Shown here in pieces: positions 26,458 to 38,653 of a DNA stretch of 64,000 bases. This DNA comes from Cognatundibacterium luofuense (GTDB lineage Bacteria > Pseudomonadota > Gammaproteobacteria > Burkholderiales > Burkholderiaceae_D). The first letter of the stretch is position 1. Each line of letters starts with the position of its first letter. The stretch lies in contig NZ_JAGSPN010000005.1 of NCBI RefSeq assembly GCF_018139685.1, forward strand, positions 215,713-279,712. Reading direction: 5' to 3'. The notes beneath the pieces were generated by a model. That model was given only the letters and a program-made list of their open reading frames with translations. It was not told the origin of the DNA and did no database searches. The position numbers were made by a program, and so were the translations under genes.

Positions 26458-27564
26458 ATGCAATTGGTAAAAACCCACCGGGATACCCTGCTCCGGCCTT
26501 TGCAAATTGTGAGCGGTATTGTCGAGCGTCGGCATACACTGCCGATTCTGGCCAATATCCTCATTCGCAAAACCGGTGAACAGGTTTCCTTCCTGTCGAC
26601 GGATATTGAAGTTCAGATCACTACGCACGCCGAAATCGGTTCCGGTGGTGACGACATCGCCACGACCGTTGCAGCCCGTAAGCTGCTGGACATTCTGCGC
26701 GCGCTGCCTGACGACAACGATGTGGTGCTGAAGCTGGAAAACAAACGCATGAGCATCCAGTCCGGCAAATCCCGCTTCTCGCTGCAAACACTGGCTGCAG
26801 AAGAATTCCCGACTGTGGCACAAGCAGAGCATTTCAATGCCAGCGTCAGCCTGCCGCAAAAAACCCTGAAGCACCTGTTCAACATGGTGCATTTCTCGAT
26901 GGCGCAACAGGATATCCGTTATTACCTGAACGGCCTGCTGCTGGTAGTCGATGGCAAGAAAGTCATGGCAGTTGCCACTGACGGTCACCGTCTGGCGTTC
27001 TGCCAGGTGGAAGTGGAACAGGAATTTGCGCGTCAGGAAGTCATCATCCCGCGTAAAACCATTCTGGAACTGCAACGCTTGCTGGACGACAGCGAGAATT
27101 CTGTGCAGATCGACATCGCGAACAATCAGATCAAACTGACTTTCTCCGATATCGAACTGATTTCCAAACTGGTCGAAGGCAAATTCCCTGACTTCAACCG
27201 CGTGGTACCGAAAGGCTACAAAAACGAATTCACACTGAACCGCGAACAATGGCTGCGCGCACTGCAACGTGCCGCGATCATGACTTCTGACAAGTTCAAA
27301 GGTGTGCGTTGCGTGATTACGCCGGGCAGCATGCAGATTCTGTCCACCAATGCGGATCAGGAAGAAGCGATGGAAGAAATCGAAATCGATTACGGTGGCG
27401 ACAGCGTGGATATCGGTTTCAACGTCAGCTATCTGCTGGATGTGCTGAACAACCTCAAATGCGATCAGGTGAATATTGCACTGGGCGACTCCAATTCGTC
27501 CGCACTGATCACCATCCCTGATAACGTTGATTTCAAATACGTTGTCATGCCGATGCGCATTTAA
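26458..27564 (+). CDS. dnaN: DNA polymerase III beta sliding clamp
   Basis: This 368-residue ring clamp begins MQLVKTHRDTLLRPLQIVSGIVERRHTLPILANIL and ends YVVMPMRI, the usual clamp C-terminus. Three clamp repeats are evident, including VATDGHRLAF. recF does not follow; gyrB is next after a 230-bp spacer, an arrangement common in betaproteobacteria. Confidence 0.98.
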   Translation: MQLVKTHRDTLLRPLQIVSGIVERRHTLPILANILIRKTGEQVSFLSTDIEVQITTHAEIGSGGDDIATTVAARKLLDILRALPDDNDVVLKLENKRMSIQSGKSRFSLQTLAAEEFPTVAQAEHFNASVSLPQKTLKHLFNMVHFSMAQQDIRYYLNGLLLVVDGKKVMAVATDGHRLAFCQVEVEQEFARQEVIIPRKTILELQRLLDDSENSVQIDIANNQIKLTFSDIELISKLVEGKFPDFNRVVPKGYKNEFTLNREQWLRALQRAAIMTSDKFKGVRCVITPGSMQILSTNADQEEAMEEIEIDYGGDSVDIGFNVSYLLDVLNNLKCDQVNIALGDSNSSALITIPDNVDFKYVVMPMRI

Positions 27565-27671
27565 AAAGCAGAGGCGCTTGCCTTCAATCAATCATATGAA
27601 GGCAAGCAGCTTTGAAGCGGACAATTTTCCGAAGCCGCAAAAAGCAAATCAGCAAAAAGAACAGCAATTAA

Positions 27672-30293
<2,622 letters not shown>

Positions 30294-30294
30294 T

Positions 30295-30299
30295 GCGCT
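30295..30299. repeat. target-site duplication GCGCT, gyrB-proximal copy
   Basis: These five bases lie 1 bp after the gyrB stop codon and are repeated at 54652-54656 directly outside the other transposon end. The uninterrupted site survives as TGAT-GCGCT-TTTGCTGAAG next to the gyrB remnant at 55407-55425. Confidence 0.9.
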
Positions 30300-30326
30300 T
30301 GTAGCGGGAACCATAATTTGAGATTT
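30300..30326 (+). repeat. Tn7-like left terminal inverted repeat
   Basis: It starts TGTAGCGGGAACCATAATTT and continues GAGATTT. A TGGGAAGTATC motif just inside is also present inside the right end (TGGGAAGCATC), a candidate internal TnsB-binding repeat. A second TGAGACA follows at about 30340. Confidence 0.85.
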
Positions 30327-30412
30327 TGGGAAGTATCCACTGAGACAGTTATCGGTGGATGTGCCTCGATAGCTTGGCTTGATGGCACCTAGTTGCCACC
30401 GTGTCCGAACGG

Positions 30413-30442
30413 AAAGCGGCCACCTCAGTGAGGGGCCGCTTT
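30413..30442 (+). terminator. terminator-like hairpin inside the left transposon end
   Basis: The perfect 9-bp stem AAAGCGGCC / GGCCGCTTT with TTTCTTTT after it would stop read-through from gyrB into the cargo, and it also stands beyond the hamB stop. The rest of 30327-30671 shows no gene. Confidence 0.6.
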
Positions 30443-30671
30443 TCTTTTGCGCACTGCACGAAAATCATCGTGCCGAGATCCTCGCCAACGAAGGAGAACT
30501 TCAAATTTGTAAACAACATGATAAAGAGAGCCGCCTACTCTGCGGGGAAAACCGCATTGGACAAGAATTTGCATAAGCCTGCCGAGCATTAATACGGCCT
30601 CTGTTTGAAGGTGAGGTCGTCCTAGAGCACCTTCCTTTGGCGCCCATCATGAGCCTTGGGCTCGCCATACT

Positions 30672-33239
30672 TCAAGTGTCTAATTCAATTGTTGCTGCAA
30701 CAAGCCCTTTCTGCACAAGCTCCTGAGCAATGATTTTGGATAGCTTTAAATCCTCTACCCTGATTGACGCAAGCCACGACTTAGCCCGGGCAAGCGTTGG
30801 ATTCGAATCCGGAATAAGGTCTTGCAGCAACGACGCAGTGACACGAGATAAACCCAATTCAATGAATGCTTGGCCAGCAACTGAGGACACCCCTAGTTCC
30901 AGCGCTAGGGGAAAATCAAAAATCGAGTTGGCCTCGACTTCGAGTTGTTGTTCACGCAACGCGAACCGAAGGAGATCCACATATGCTTTTCCAAGTTGCA
31001 CATATTCGAATCGTAGTTTGTCCTCCACAAATTCGAACGTGCTTCTTACGTGGGTGTCCACATTGACTTCACGATTTGTCTTTTTTTTAGTTTGCGCCAG
31101 TTCGATACTTTTTCCGATAAGAACAGGAAGTGGTGCCCCTCGCATCCAAGCTAGTCCAATCGTCGCCAGCTTCTTGTTAAACCCAGAAAAACTGAGCCCC
31201 AAAATGTATTTGTTAATGCGTGCGAAGACCTGTACGTAGCTCTCGAACACATCTCCTGACGGATGTGGTGGAAGAAGCTCTTGCGCACGACCTTCAGCGA
31301 TGAGCTTGCGAAACCGTGCAAGAAGACGGGCCTGTCCAAACGGATTTACAGTCCAATTACTCTCCAATACTTCTGTTGGAAGGTTTAGCTCCTTAACCGT
31401 TTGCTCCGCTGCCCCAATTAAAACCTCACGCGCTGCGGAATCCAAGGGCATTTCAAACCTGTCAAAGAAGTTTGACAATGAGCCTTTTGCGGCTCTCGAC
31501 ATCATAAGACCGGCCGCGGCTTTTGCATCAGCTGGGATTTTCGAAATGTCACTGTTGACTCGGCTCTCCAATACCTCCAGCACGTCTGCATATTTTTCTG
31601 TAACCGCCACCCCAAAAGCAGACCGCAAATTGAACGGTTGTGAGGTACTTAGGGGCTTGTCGGTCCACTTGTCGTAGTTCACCAAGAACACATTTCCGAC
31701 GATGTCGTGATGCAATCGGCCAGCCCGCCCTGCGAAGTTCCAAAGAGCAGCGGCGTCCAACTTTCCATCGCGGCCGCGCGTTGGCGTGTCGATGAAGACA
31801 TTTCGTGCCGGTAGATTGATACCTTGGAAGAGTGTTGTTGTGCAAACTAGGTACTTAATATCATCATTTTTAAACGCTGATTCAATGGCTTCCCGAAGAA
31901 GGCTAGGCATCTTACCGTAATGGAACGCGATACCGTGCAGCACACGTTCTGCGAGGCTGTATTTGGGATGAACATGGTCCTTAATAAACTTAGATAGGTC
32001 AAGCAGCGCCGGAGTCTGCTTTCTCGGCATGTCTGTCGCGAGTTGAAGCGCAATCTTCTCGGTCTGCGATGGTCCGGTTCCGTAGACCAACGATGCACCT
32101 TTGCTTCCGAGTTCAAGTGCAACAGCCGCTAGTAAGGTTTTTTCGTTTAGGAACCCGCGGCTACCAATGACACGCCCGATTTCAACGGTTTGCCGCGCAT
32201 TGAGTAGCTTTAGCTGCAGATGAGTGGGATTTGCGGCGTCTGGAGTGACGATGATACGATTTTGAAGCACTGGCGATAATCCGGTCTTCCTTACCGATAT
32301 TTCCTCAATACCAATAGAGTTTCCTAAGGTTTCGAAACCAGTAGCGCCCGGGGCCAGAAAAACGAATTGGGCAACTGAATTGCGAGCCCGGCATTGCTCC
32401 AGACAGTCCTGCAAAATCATCCCGCGAATATCGTCACCGATGGATTGCGCCTCGTCGACAACGACCATGTCGAAACGAATTGAGGTGACACTTAAAAGCA
32501 CCATCAGGCGCTCTTGTGTTAATACAAACACTTGCCCTGGCCGGTCTTCGCTGTCGAGTGTTGGAATTGTAGAAACACGTACTTTGTCTGAGACATGAGC
32601 CAGTCGAGAGTTCAACTTCTCGTTCACCTCAGCAAGAAGAGCTCTTGTAGGCGCTACGTAGACGCAGCAGAAACTAGGTTCTTTCTCGGCTCGCTCGCAA
32701 AGTTGAGCCAATACAACAAACGATTTTCCGGCGGAAGTGGGGGCGCTAACTGCGACGTTCCGTCCAGTCGGTAACAATTCCCAAACGCCTCGCTGAAAGT
32801 CAGTTAGCGGAACCGGAGTCCCGCCAATCTCTTCCGTGTTAATGGCCCTGAGCAGGCAGTTGGTTAACAAGGTGGTCAAGGATGGGCGGAAGCGTTCTGG
32901 GCGTCGCTCCAGTTGTTTTACTCCCGGAAAATTGCCGATGCTTGCGAGTATACGAGTTGAGGCCTCTAGCACTAGTGGATTGTGGGATACCAGAGTCGAA
33001 TAGAGGGCGATTCGCTGAGCGAGTGAACGATGATTGTCGGAGTCGGTTTGGGCAAACACAGACGCCGAGTACATCAATCGTTCCGTGGCATCAGGCAAGT
33101 CGTCGACCTCAGCACTCGAGTCGTCAGCCGATTCGCGAATTTCCGACATAAGGCCGCGAGCACTGACAAAATCTAGGTCATTCCAGAATTGGTCATTGGT
33201 CAATATCTTTGACGAAAGCTGCTCTGCGAACGATGTCAT
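30672..33239 (-). CDS. hamB: Hachiman defence helicase HamB
   Basis: This superfamily 2 helicase has 855 residues. The helicase core shows AVSAPTSAGKSFVVLAQL (Walker A), FCCVYVAPTRALLAEV (motif Ia), MVVVDEAQSIGDD (a DEAQ/DEAH-type motif II), FVFLAPGATG (motif III), YLVCTTTLFQGINLPARNVFIDTP (motif V) and WNFAGRAGRLHHDIVG (motif VI). A long helical C-terminal region follows. Its start overlaps the hamA stop by 4 bp (ATGA). HamA-HamB form the Hachiman anti-phage system. HamB is the DNA-sensing helicase that holds and releases the HamA nuclease. The assignment rests on this pairing and on motif order. Confidence 0.88.
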   Translation of the reverse strand: MTSFAEQLSSKILTNDQFWNDLDFVSARGLMSEIRESADDSSAEVDDLPDATERLMYSASVFAQTDSDNHRSLAQRIALYSTLVSHNPLVLEASTRILASIGNFPGVKQLERRPERFRPSLTTLLTNCLLRAINTEEIGGTPVPLTDFQRGVWELLPTGRNVAVSAPTSAGKSFVVLAQLCERAEKEPSFCCVYVAPTRALLAEVNEKLNSRLAHVSDKVRVSTIPTLDSEDRPGQVFVLTQERLMVLLSVTSIRFDMVVVDEAQSIGDDIRGMILQDCLEQCRARNSVAQFVFLAPGATGFETLGNSIGIEEISVRKTGLSPVLQNRIIVTPDAANPTHLQLKLLNARQTVEIGRVIGSRGFLNEKTLLAAVALELGSKGASLVYGTGPSQTEKIALQLATDMPRKQTPALLDLSKFIKDHVHPKYSLAERVLHGIAFHYGKMPSLLREAIESAFKNDDIKYLVCTTTLFQGINLPARNVFIDTPTRGRDGKLDAAALWNFAGRAGRLHHDIVGNVFLVNYDKWTDKPLSTSQPFNLRSAFGVAVTEKYADVLEVLESRVNSDISKIPADAKAAAGLMMSRAAKGSLSNFFDRFEMPLDSAAREVLIGAAEQTVKELNLPTEVLESNWTVNPFGQARLLARFRKLIAEGRAQELLPPHPSGDVFESYVQVFARINKYILGLSFSGFNKKLATIGLAWMRGAPLPVLIGKSIELAQTKKKTNREVNVDTHVRSTFEFVEDKLRFEYVQLGKAYVDLLRFALREQQLEVEANSIFDFPLALELGVSSVAGQAFIELGLSRVTASLLQDLIPDSNPTLARAKSWLASIRVEDLKLSKIIAQELVQKGLVAATIELDT

Positions 33240-34210
33240 TTCAGAGCCTCTCCAAATTTCTGACGTAAGCCGTCAACTGAGGGCACGGCAATGAAAAACG
33301 CTAATGACTTCGTAGATTTTACAGTTTGATTTTTTAGGTGTTTCATCAATGCATCGTCATGATGCTTATGCTTTTTCGCATAGCGCTCAATAAAATGCTC
33401 TTCGTGTATCGACGGAGGCTTGGTGTCGTCTACCGGAATGCCTTGGCCATACAAATTCTCATCGTAGCAAATCACTCCAACATGTCTGTCGCGCTTCTGT
33501 AACACGGAATCAGAATCATACATGTCGAAGTAGCTCAGCAAGACATCCTTTTGATCTTGCGGCAAGGCGTCAATGTTACTGAAATCAGTCACTATCGTTA
33601 ACTCTCGTAGGTACTGGGTACGGTTTGACAAGAAAGTCGCAGTGGAGATTGCGAATTCTTTCGCCCCGTCGTTTGCGCTCGGAGCGAGCTTGGACTCAAG
33701 CCAAAAGACGTTCATTACGCCGTCTTCGAATTTCGCGTGAATACCATCTATCCCGTGGACGGGCATATTGTTATTTGTTTTCAACGAAAGCTTTGCAGCA
33801 ATCTGCGCGGCGCCTAAGTGACGCTCAGCGACACAGTAAGCTATGAGTTCGCCAACCTCACCAAAGCGACCAGTATTGTCTGGGTCATACTCTAGAAAGA
33901 GCCTGCGCGCTTCCCGTTGTAGCCTCGCTAGCGGGCGGGTATCCGCTTGCGTTCGTGAGCTATGAGAACGAGCCAAGGCGGCCAAGCGCTTTTTCTTAGG
34001 AATTGCGTATCCAATTATCGAATCTAGAAGGTGTTCAATGAACGCGTCATCTGTAGGTACATCTTCTTCAAATCGCAAGAATAAAAGCTTGGTGCGGCGG
34101 TGCGCGCCATTCTCGCACTCGGGAACCGATATCAGGCCAAGATAACGGTCAAGCTCTTTATCATTTTCACGGAGGCTATCAAGGCTGTTCCCAGATTTTT
34201 CAGTATCCAT
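33236..34210 (-). CDS. hamA: Hachiman defence nuclease HamA (DUF1837)
   Basis: This is the 324-residue effector of the Hachiman system. The DUF1837 domain occupies roughly residues 90-290. GRFGEVGELIAYCVAERHLG, then GIDGIHAKFEDG and VFWLESKLAP, reads as a PD-(D/E)XK nuclease site (Glu, Asp, E-x-K). The N-terminal 80 residues, including DVPTDDAFIEHLLDSIIGYAIPKKK, are the usual leader helix region of the family. It lies immediately upstream of hamB, same strand, 4-bp overlap. In other Hachiman systems HamA degrades cellular DNA when HamB senses phage. No catalytic residue appears lost. Confidence 0.87.
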   Translation of the reverse strand: MDTEKSGNSLDSLRENDKELDRYLGLISVPECENGAHRRTKLLFLRFEEDVPTDDAFIEHLLDSIIGYAIPKKKRLAALARSHSSRTQADTRPLARLQREARRLFLEYDPDNTGRFGEVGELIAYCVAERHLGAAQIAAKLSLKTNNNMPVHGIDGIHAKFEDGVMNVFWLESKLAPSANDGAKEFAISTATFLSNRTQYLRELTIVTDFSNIDALPQDQKDVLLSYFDMYDSDSVLQKRDRHVGVICYDENLYGQGIPVDDTKPPSIHEEHFIERYAKKHKHHDDALMKHLKNQTVKSTKSLAFFIAVPSVDGLRQKFGEALK

Positions 34211-34978
34211 TTTTTCAGGCGGCTCACTTTACGGCGGTATTAAACTCGATAAGGCATAGATGTCGTTTTTTCATGATTCTAATGGGAAATACTGACTGTC
34301 TGGCTGCATTTATTGCAGTAACCGACAATTCGGGGACTTTTAGCTCGAAAATCCAACTAATGTTGTCTATTTTTAAAATTTAAGCTAGTGCAACGCCGGC
34401 ACGCAGTAATACTACGATGAACCAGTATTTGCCTTGCTGACCACCTGCTTGGTCGTGCTCCCTATTTGTGAGTAGGTGTGATTGCGGGAGACGGCAATAA
34501 TAGAGGTTTGGCGATGGGCGAATACGTTGGAATGGAAAGTATGTCGTCAACTTCGGGGGACTCTGCCTTTATTTAATCAGTATGGTGTCCACACCCATGG
34601 CGCGCAGGCAAGCCCAATAATGCCGCGCTGAACCGCCTGCGATTGACCTTGCGGTTTATCTGGTCCGGCGACTCGTTGATTCCCAGTTACTCGAGCATTC
34701 GGCGCTTTACAGGGTTCAAACTCACATTTAATTGCCCGAAGAGAGCGCCTACGGTCGACACCACATCTGTGACAGTGTATTTATCGCCAAACGGCCGGCG
34801 AGTTAAGACACTTTCGTTGCATGACTTTGCCGTCGGCTTGGCCAACGGCGCATTTACGCAAACGCGAGGAAAATTCAGGACGTGGACTGTTCGAACGGAG
34901 CGCAATGTTATGAGCTCCGGCATTCAGATTAACAGCGCCGCTAAGGCGCCCGCTATTTCAACCGAAACAAACCAATAA
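34211..34978. other. 768-bp cargo spacer without a convincing gene
   Basis: It lies between the starts of hamA and the end of the SMC-like ATPase gene, both on the minus strand. Short open frames exist on both strands at about 34643-34978, but none has a ribosome site or recognisable domain. It probably holds the hamAB promoter near 34250-34400 (AT-rich) and decayed DNA. Confidence 0.5.
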
Positions 34979-37606
34979 CTACTGCCTATTCTGAAGGACA
35001 TCCAGAGCCGTATCCAACTCCGTTATTGCGTCAACTATTTTTTTGACCGTTGCACGATCAAATTCATGGCCGCGCACGGAGTCATGCGTACCGCCGTTTA
35101 AGTAGCTCCATTCGATACTTGTACCGCCGACGTTAAGTAATTCACTCAATGCATTCACTGCTTCAGATAAACCTAGATAATTGCCGGTGATGCGACCGAC
35201 CGCGTGTCGCAATTTTACGCATTTGTTATTTAATTCCCGATCCGCCCGTGGACCGCTGAGCTTTAGCTCGATACGGCCTTCGCCTTTTTTGCCTAACCAA
35301 GTCCAAAGTCGGTCAGTAAGACTCTCCAATGCAGGCCTTGCTTGACGTAATGCGTCTCTCTTGTCATCATCGTCCACTGCACGTTGTGCTAATAAGACAT
35401 AATTCTTTGTTGGTGGATCACTATCAACACGCAACTCGTGCTCGCCATTGTGTGGCAGGAATTTGTAGCATTTTATTGCTGCAGCACGTGCAGAACCGAG
35501 TTCCTGCTGAATTCGCAACAAGAACTCTTCGGCGTGAGAAGTTAGGATAACTTGCTTCCCGTCAAGCCAATGGTCCTCAAAAAATGTTCGCCAAATTCCA
35601 TTGCGATGGTCGTCATCGATCGCATTGACCACATCGTCAAAAATAACTACTGGACAACTTTGCTGAATATTCTTAGCCAGTAAAATAGCCAATCCTAGGC
35701 ATTTGATATGACCTTCGCTCAATACAACCAACGCGTCATAGCGGACGTCAGGTTCACCAGCAAAGACGACCTCGATCCTCTGGCTTTCTGTCACTGGTAA
35801 GAACAACCCAGCGAGATAATCCCCCTTTAAATCGTCCCGATTGAAAGAGTTGTAGAGATCACGAGCCAGCGTACCGAGCCCCTCGATCATTAATCCGGGT
35901 AACGCCGCCAAATATGACTGGATTTCCGGAAGAAACGCATCGTAAGCCGCTTTAATCCTTTTATGAAGTTGTACAACCGGAACTTCGTTTTCAACCAGTT
36001 GAATTAATGCCTGATTTTCTGCATTAAACCGTGCGACATTTTCCTGAGCTAATCTGAGACTATTGCCTACATCCGTTCGACGAGTGCGTAGTCCCTCGAT
36101 ATCCAACCGATACTGAATCAGAGTGTCCCGTTCAGTAACTAACGTATCACGCTGTTTATGTGCATCACGAGCCTGCTTATCCGATACCTCGATCAATGTT
36201 GCAATTTCTAATAGTTTTTTCCAGAGAAGCTTTTCATCAGCTACCCATATAGCTAGCCAATCTCCCAAGTGATGTTCAGGTAAATTCGGAAGATTTTCGG
36301 CGATAACTTTGTGCGGACATACACTTTGCGCTACAAGGAGAACACGGCGCATTTCCTCCAAAAGTACCCTAAACACTTCATTTAGCTGATTGCGAAGGAC
36401 TACTTCCTGTTTCTGTAAGTCCGCAAGCTCACGCAATTGATCCAAACCACTGCGTGCTTTGTCAAATGGATTTTCCGATACATCAGTGAGCGCCGTACCA
36501 CATGCTGGACAAGACTCGGCGCCCTCAGCAAATGCAAGTACAGCATCGTAAAGATTTTGAAAAGAAATCTCATTGGCCCGAGCACTAATTAATGCTTGAA
36601 CCGAATTGTATGCATTATGATTCTCATATGCACTATTGAGCAGGATGTTTAACTTAGCTTGGGTAATGTTATGTATGGTCGGCAATGGCGCATCGAGCTG
36701 AGCTTGAACATAAGGTAGCCTGCCAAGCTGATGTGGTGTTCCAAGTAGCCAATCCACGAATTTTCTGTATCCAAACCCTGGGTATATGCGCTCCGCATAC
36801 GCTTCTTCCTCGGCCTCAATACTCGCGACGGCTTGAGCATATCCAGAAATAATCTGCTCAGCATTCGCAATTTGCTGACGTTGCTCGGCCAGACGTTTTG
36901 CTTCATTTCCAATGAGCATTAAATTCTGGTCAAGCTCTGGATTAAAACCACGAACAAACTCGCTAAACTGATCTAACCCGAATAAAGCAGCGATAAGCTG
37001 CCTCCGATCCCCCGTAGTGCGTGCGGCAATACGCGCGAAATCATCAAGTCGGTTTTTCTCAATAAAGCAAAACCGGTATCGAGATTCATCCCTTTGTATG
37101 GTTGAGTTTGCTCCGCCAAATTGCCCCAGAAGCACAGGCTCTGTATGGCGACCTATTCTGGCATTATTGCAGTATTCTCTTAAGTCTAACCGCTTCACTT
37201 GCGCTTCGCTGATAGAACCAAGCATAGCGAGCTCTAACGCTTCGAAGAAACTACTCTTACCTGTACCGTTGGCTCCATAGATCAGAGTAATGTCGCGACT
37301 AAGATCGAATTCTTCTGGTCGCATAAACCCACGAAATGGGCCAACCCTAAGCTGGGTTAAACGTTCGAAAACTGCACCAGGAGCAGCATTTTCTAGTCGC
37401 TCGCTGTAAATCGGATTAGTTCCCTCGAAGTGTTCGATTGCAAGAGAAACTAGACGTGCCGATCGGCTGCGTCGAGCAGCGCCGACTTCGGCAAGATGTT
37501 CAAGATTACCATATATTAAATTTGCAAGGCGATGCACATCTTCCGGAACCCCTCGCGTTGAAAGATGTTCCAAGAACCGATGATACTCAGCATGGATGTC
37601 TGACAT
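34979..37606 (-). CDS. SMC/Rad50-like ABC ATPase with CxxC hook, putative defence protein
   Basis: This large ATPase has 875 residues. Walker A GANGTGKSSFFEALE is at about residue 110, preceded by LRVGPFRGF (RecF/SbcC-like start). Q-loop and coiled-coil regions follow. SCPACGTALTD at about residue 380 is a Rad50 hook-like CxxC. The ABC signature is LSEGHIKCLGLAILLAKN, Walker B is CPVVIFDDVVNAIDDDHR, and the switch His is in VILTSHAEEF. The C-terminal domain (NGGTHDSVRGHEFDRATVK) resembles HEPN-like tails of defence ATPases. No nuclease partner is adjacent except the divergent gene at 37711. The location among defence cargo suggests anti-phage function. The specific system is not recognised. 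Confidence 0.75.
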   Translation of the reverse strand: MSDIHAEYHRFLEHLSTRGVPEDVHRLANLIYGNLEHLAEVGAARRSRSARLVSLAIEHFEGTNPIYSERLENAAPGAVFERLTQLRVGPFRGFMRPEEFDLSRDITLIYGANGTGKSSFFEALELAMLGSISEAQVKRLDLREYCNNARIGRHTEPVLLGQFGGANSTIQRDESRYRFCFIEKNRLDDFARIAARTTGDRRQLIAALFGLDQFSEFVRGFNPELDQNLMLIGNEAKRLAEQRQQIANAEQIISGYAQAVASIEAEEEAYAERIYPGFGYRKFVDWLLGTPHQLGRLPYVQAQLDAPLPTIHNITQAKLNILLNSAYENHNAYNSVQALISARANEISFQNLYDAVLAFAEGAESCPACGTALTDVSENPFDKARSGLDQLRELADLQKQEVVLRNQLNEVFRVLLEEMRRVLLVAQSVCPHKVIAENLPNLPEHHLGDWLAIWVADEKLLWKKLLEIATLIEVSDKQARDAHKQRDTLVTERDTLIQYRLDIEGLRTRRTDVGNSLRLAQENVARFNAENQALIQLVENEVPVVQLHKRIKAAYDAFLPEIQSYLAALPGLMIEGLGTLARDLYNSFNRDDLKGDYLAGLFLPVTESQRIEVVFAGEPDVRYDALVVLSEGHIKCLGLAILLAKNIQQSCPVVIFDDVVNAIDDDHRNGIWRTFFEDHWLDGKQVILTSHAEEFLLRIQQELGSARAAAIKCYKFLPHNGEHELRVDSDPPTKNYVLLAQRAVDDDDKRDALRQARPALESLTDRLWTWLGKKGEGRIELKLSGPRADRELNNKCVKLRHAVGRITGNYLGLSEAVNALSELLNVGGTSIEWSYLNGGTHDSVRGHEFDRATVKKIVDAITELDTALDVLQNRQ

Positions 37607-37710
37607 ACAGTCTCTTTATCAAAATGTCCGAATAAGTGCATTATTATGAAGTAAAGTTTTTTTGGCAATCGCTCCAGATTTAACAGAACATCTCCAACTT
37701 AAAAGTCCAT

Positions 37711-38271
37711 ATGAGCTCAATACACCCAGACATACACTTTTTGCTTCAGTCAGAAACACCAGAATTTGCTAACGATCGTATGGAGCATTTTGATAAACGA
37801 GAGGTGCTAGATTTGCCATTTACGCAAATGATTGGATCGGTAGATCTAGCGCAAGTAGTTGGTACATTGCATCCAGATTATGCTGGCCACACTTGGATTG
37901 AATTGCTTCCGACACGTCCCGATAGAACTCAAACAATTAGCAATAATGGGCGATCCCAATATCAAGGTCTGATGAAACGTGGCCACCGGTGTATAGAACG
38001 CTTATGGACTAATCCTGGTTACTACACTAGTCATGAAGGAAAAGAATACTGGTCTTTTTCAAAATTAGGTGATCGCTATTACGTCAACCAAGGCAATCAT
38101 CGCACCGTGGTCGGGCGCTTCTTTCTGTCCCTGAACAAACAGTCCACCGTAATACACGGGGTAGGAATTACGGAATTTCATTTGCCACCGTCACAAATTG
38201 AAGAAAAACCGGAAATACAACAAAAAAACGTATCCCAACCCTGGTGGAATAAATGGAAAACTTTTTTTTAA
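37711..38271 (+). CDS. hypothetical protein with ParB-like GNHRT motif
   Basis: This 186-residue protein is divergent from the SMC-like ATPase gene with 104 bp between starts. The segment YYVNQGNHRTVVGRFFLSLN resembles the nucleotide/CTP-pocket G-x-HR-T motif of ParB/Srx-fold proteins. LDLPFTQMIGSVDL upstream could be the LPFxxI strand of the same fold. The C-terminus is Trp/Lys-rich (PWWNKWKTFF). No family is confidently recognised. Partner role with the ATPase is only a contextual guess. Confidence 0.55.
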   Translation: MSSIHPDIHFLLQSETPEFANDRMEHFDKREVLDLPFTQMIGSVDLAQVVGTLHPDYAGHTWIELLPTRPDRTQTISNNGRSQYQGLMKRGHRCIERLWTNPGYYTSHEGKEYWSFSKLGDRYYVNQGNHRTVVGRFFLSLNKQSTVIHGVGITEFHLPPSQIEEKPEIQQKNVSQPWWNKWKTFF

Positions 38272-38405
38272 CACTTTGACGATTTAGAGGCAAACATATT
38301 CCATGTCTGCCTTTTACTGTATTGCGCTGGATACTCGCCATACGCTCTGCACAAGCTATCTCCTGTTTATGCAATTCAGCTATTCGCTCAATTGTGATTT
38401 GGTCA

Positions 38406-38633
38406 TTATTTTTCTAGATATTTGATTTTACCAGCCGATATTGCGTCACTGGCCAACTGCAATGCTGCCTTTTCAGCTTGCTTGGCAGTTTTACCTTCAG
38501 CTTCAAAAGACGAATCCGTTGGCGATCCATCCGTGAGTCCAACGTGAACCAGACACCGATAACGCCCCTTAGCAAGTTTTTCCACCGGACGAATAGTCGC
38601 GTCGTGTTTTTCATCGAAACGATATGTGGCCAT
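38406..38633 (-). CDS. small protein with dsRBD-like C-terminus
   Basis: The start at 38633 (MATYRFDEKHDATIRPVEKL) follows AGGGAAAATT, and the product is 75 residues. The C-terminal EAEGKTAKQAEKAALQLASDAI mimics the last helix of double-stranded RNA-binding domains (A-x-G-x-S/T-K-K-x-A-E-x-A-A). RYRCLVHVGLTDG and DSSFEAEGK would be the preceding strands. It may also be an unrelated alpha-beta protein. It lies 20 bp downstream of a small membrane protein gene on the same strand. Confidence 0.55.
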   Translation of the reverse strand: MATYRFDEKHDATIRPVEKLAKGRYRCLVHVGLTDGSPTDSSFEAEGKTAKQAEKAALQLASDAISAGKIKYLEK

Positions 38634-38653
38634 TGAATTTTCCCTTGAAAGAC

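Noticed and set aside
34643-34978. Small gene in the hamA-ATPase spacer
   Set aside because: Overlapping frames on both strands, no ribosome site and no recognisable domain.
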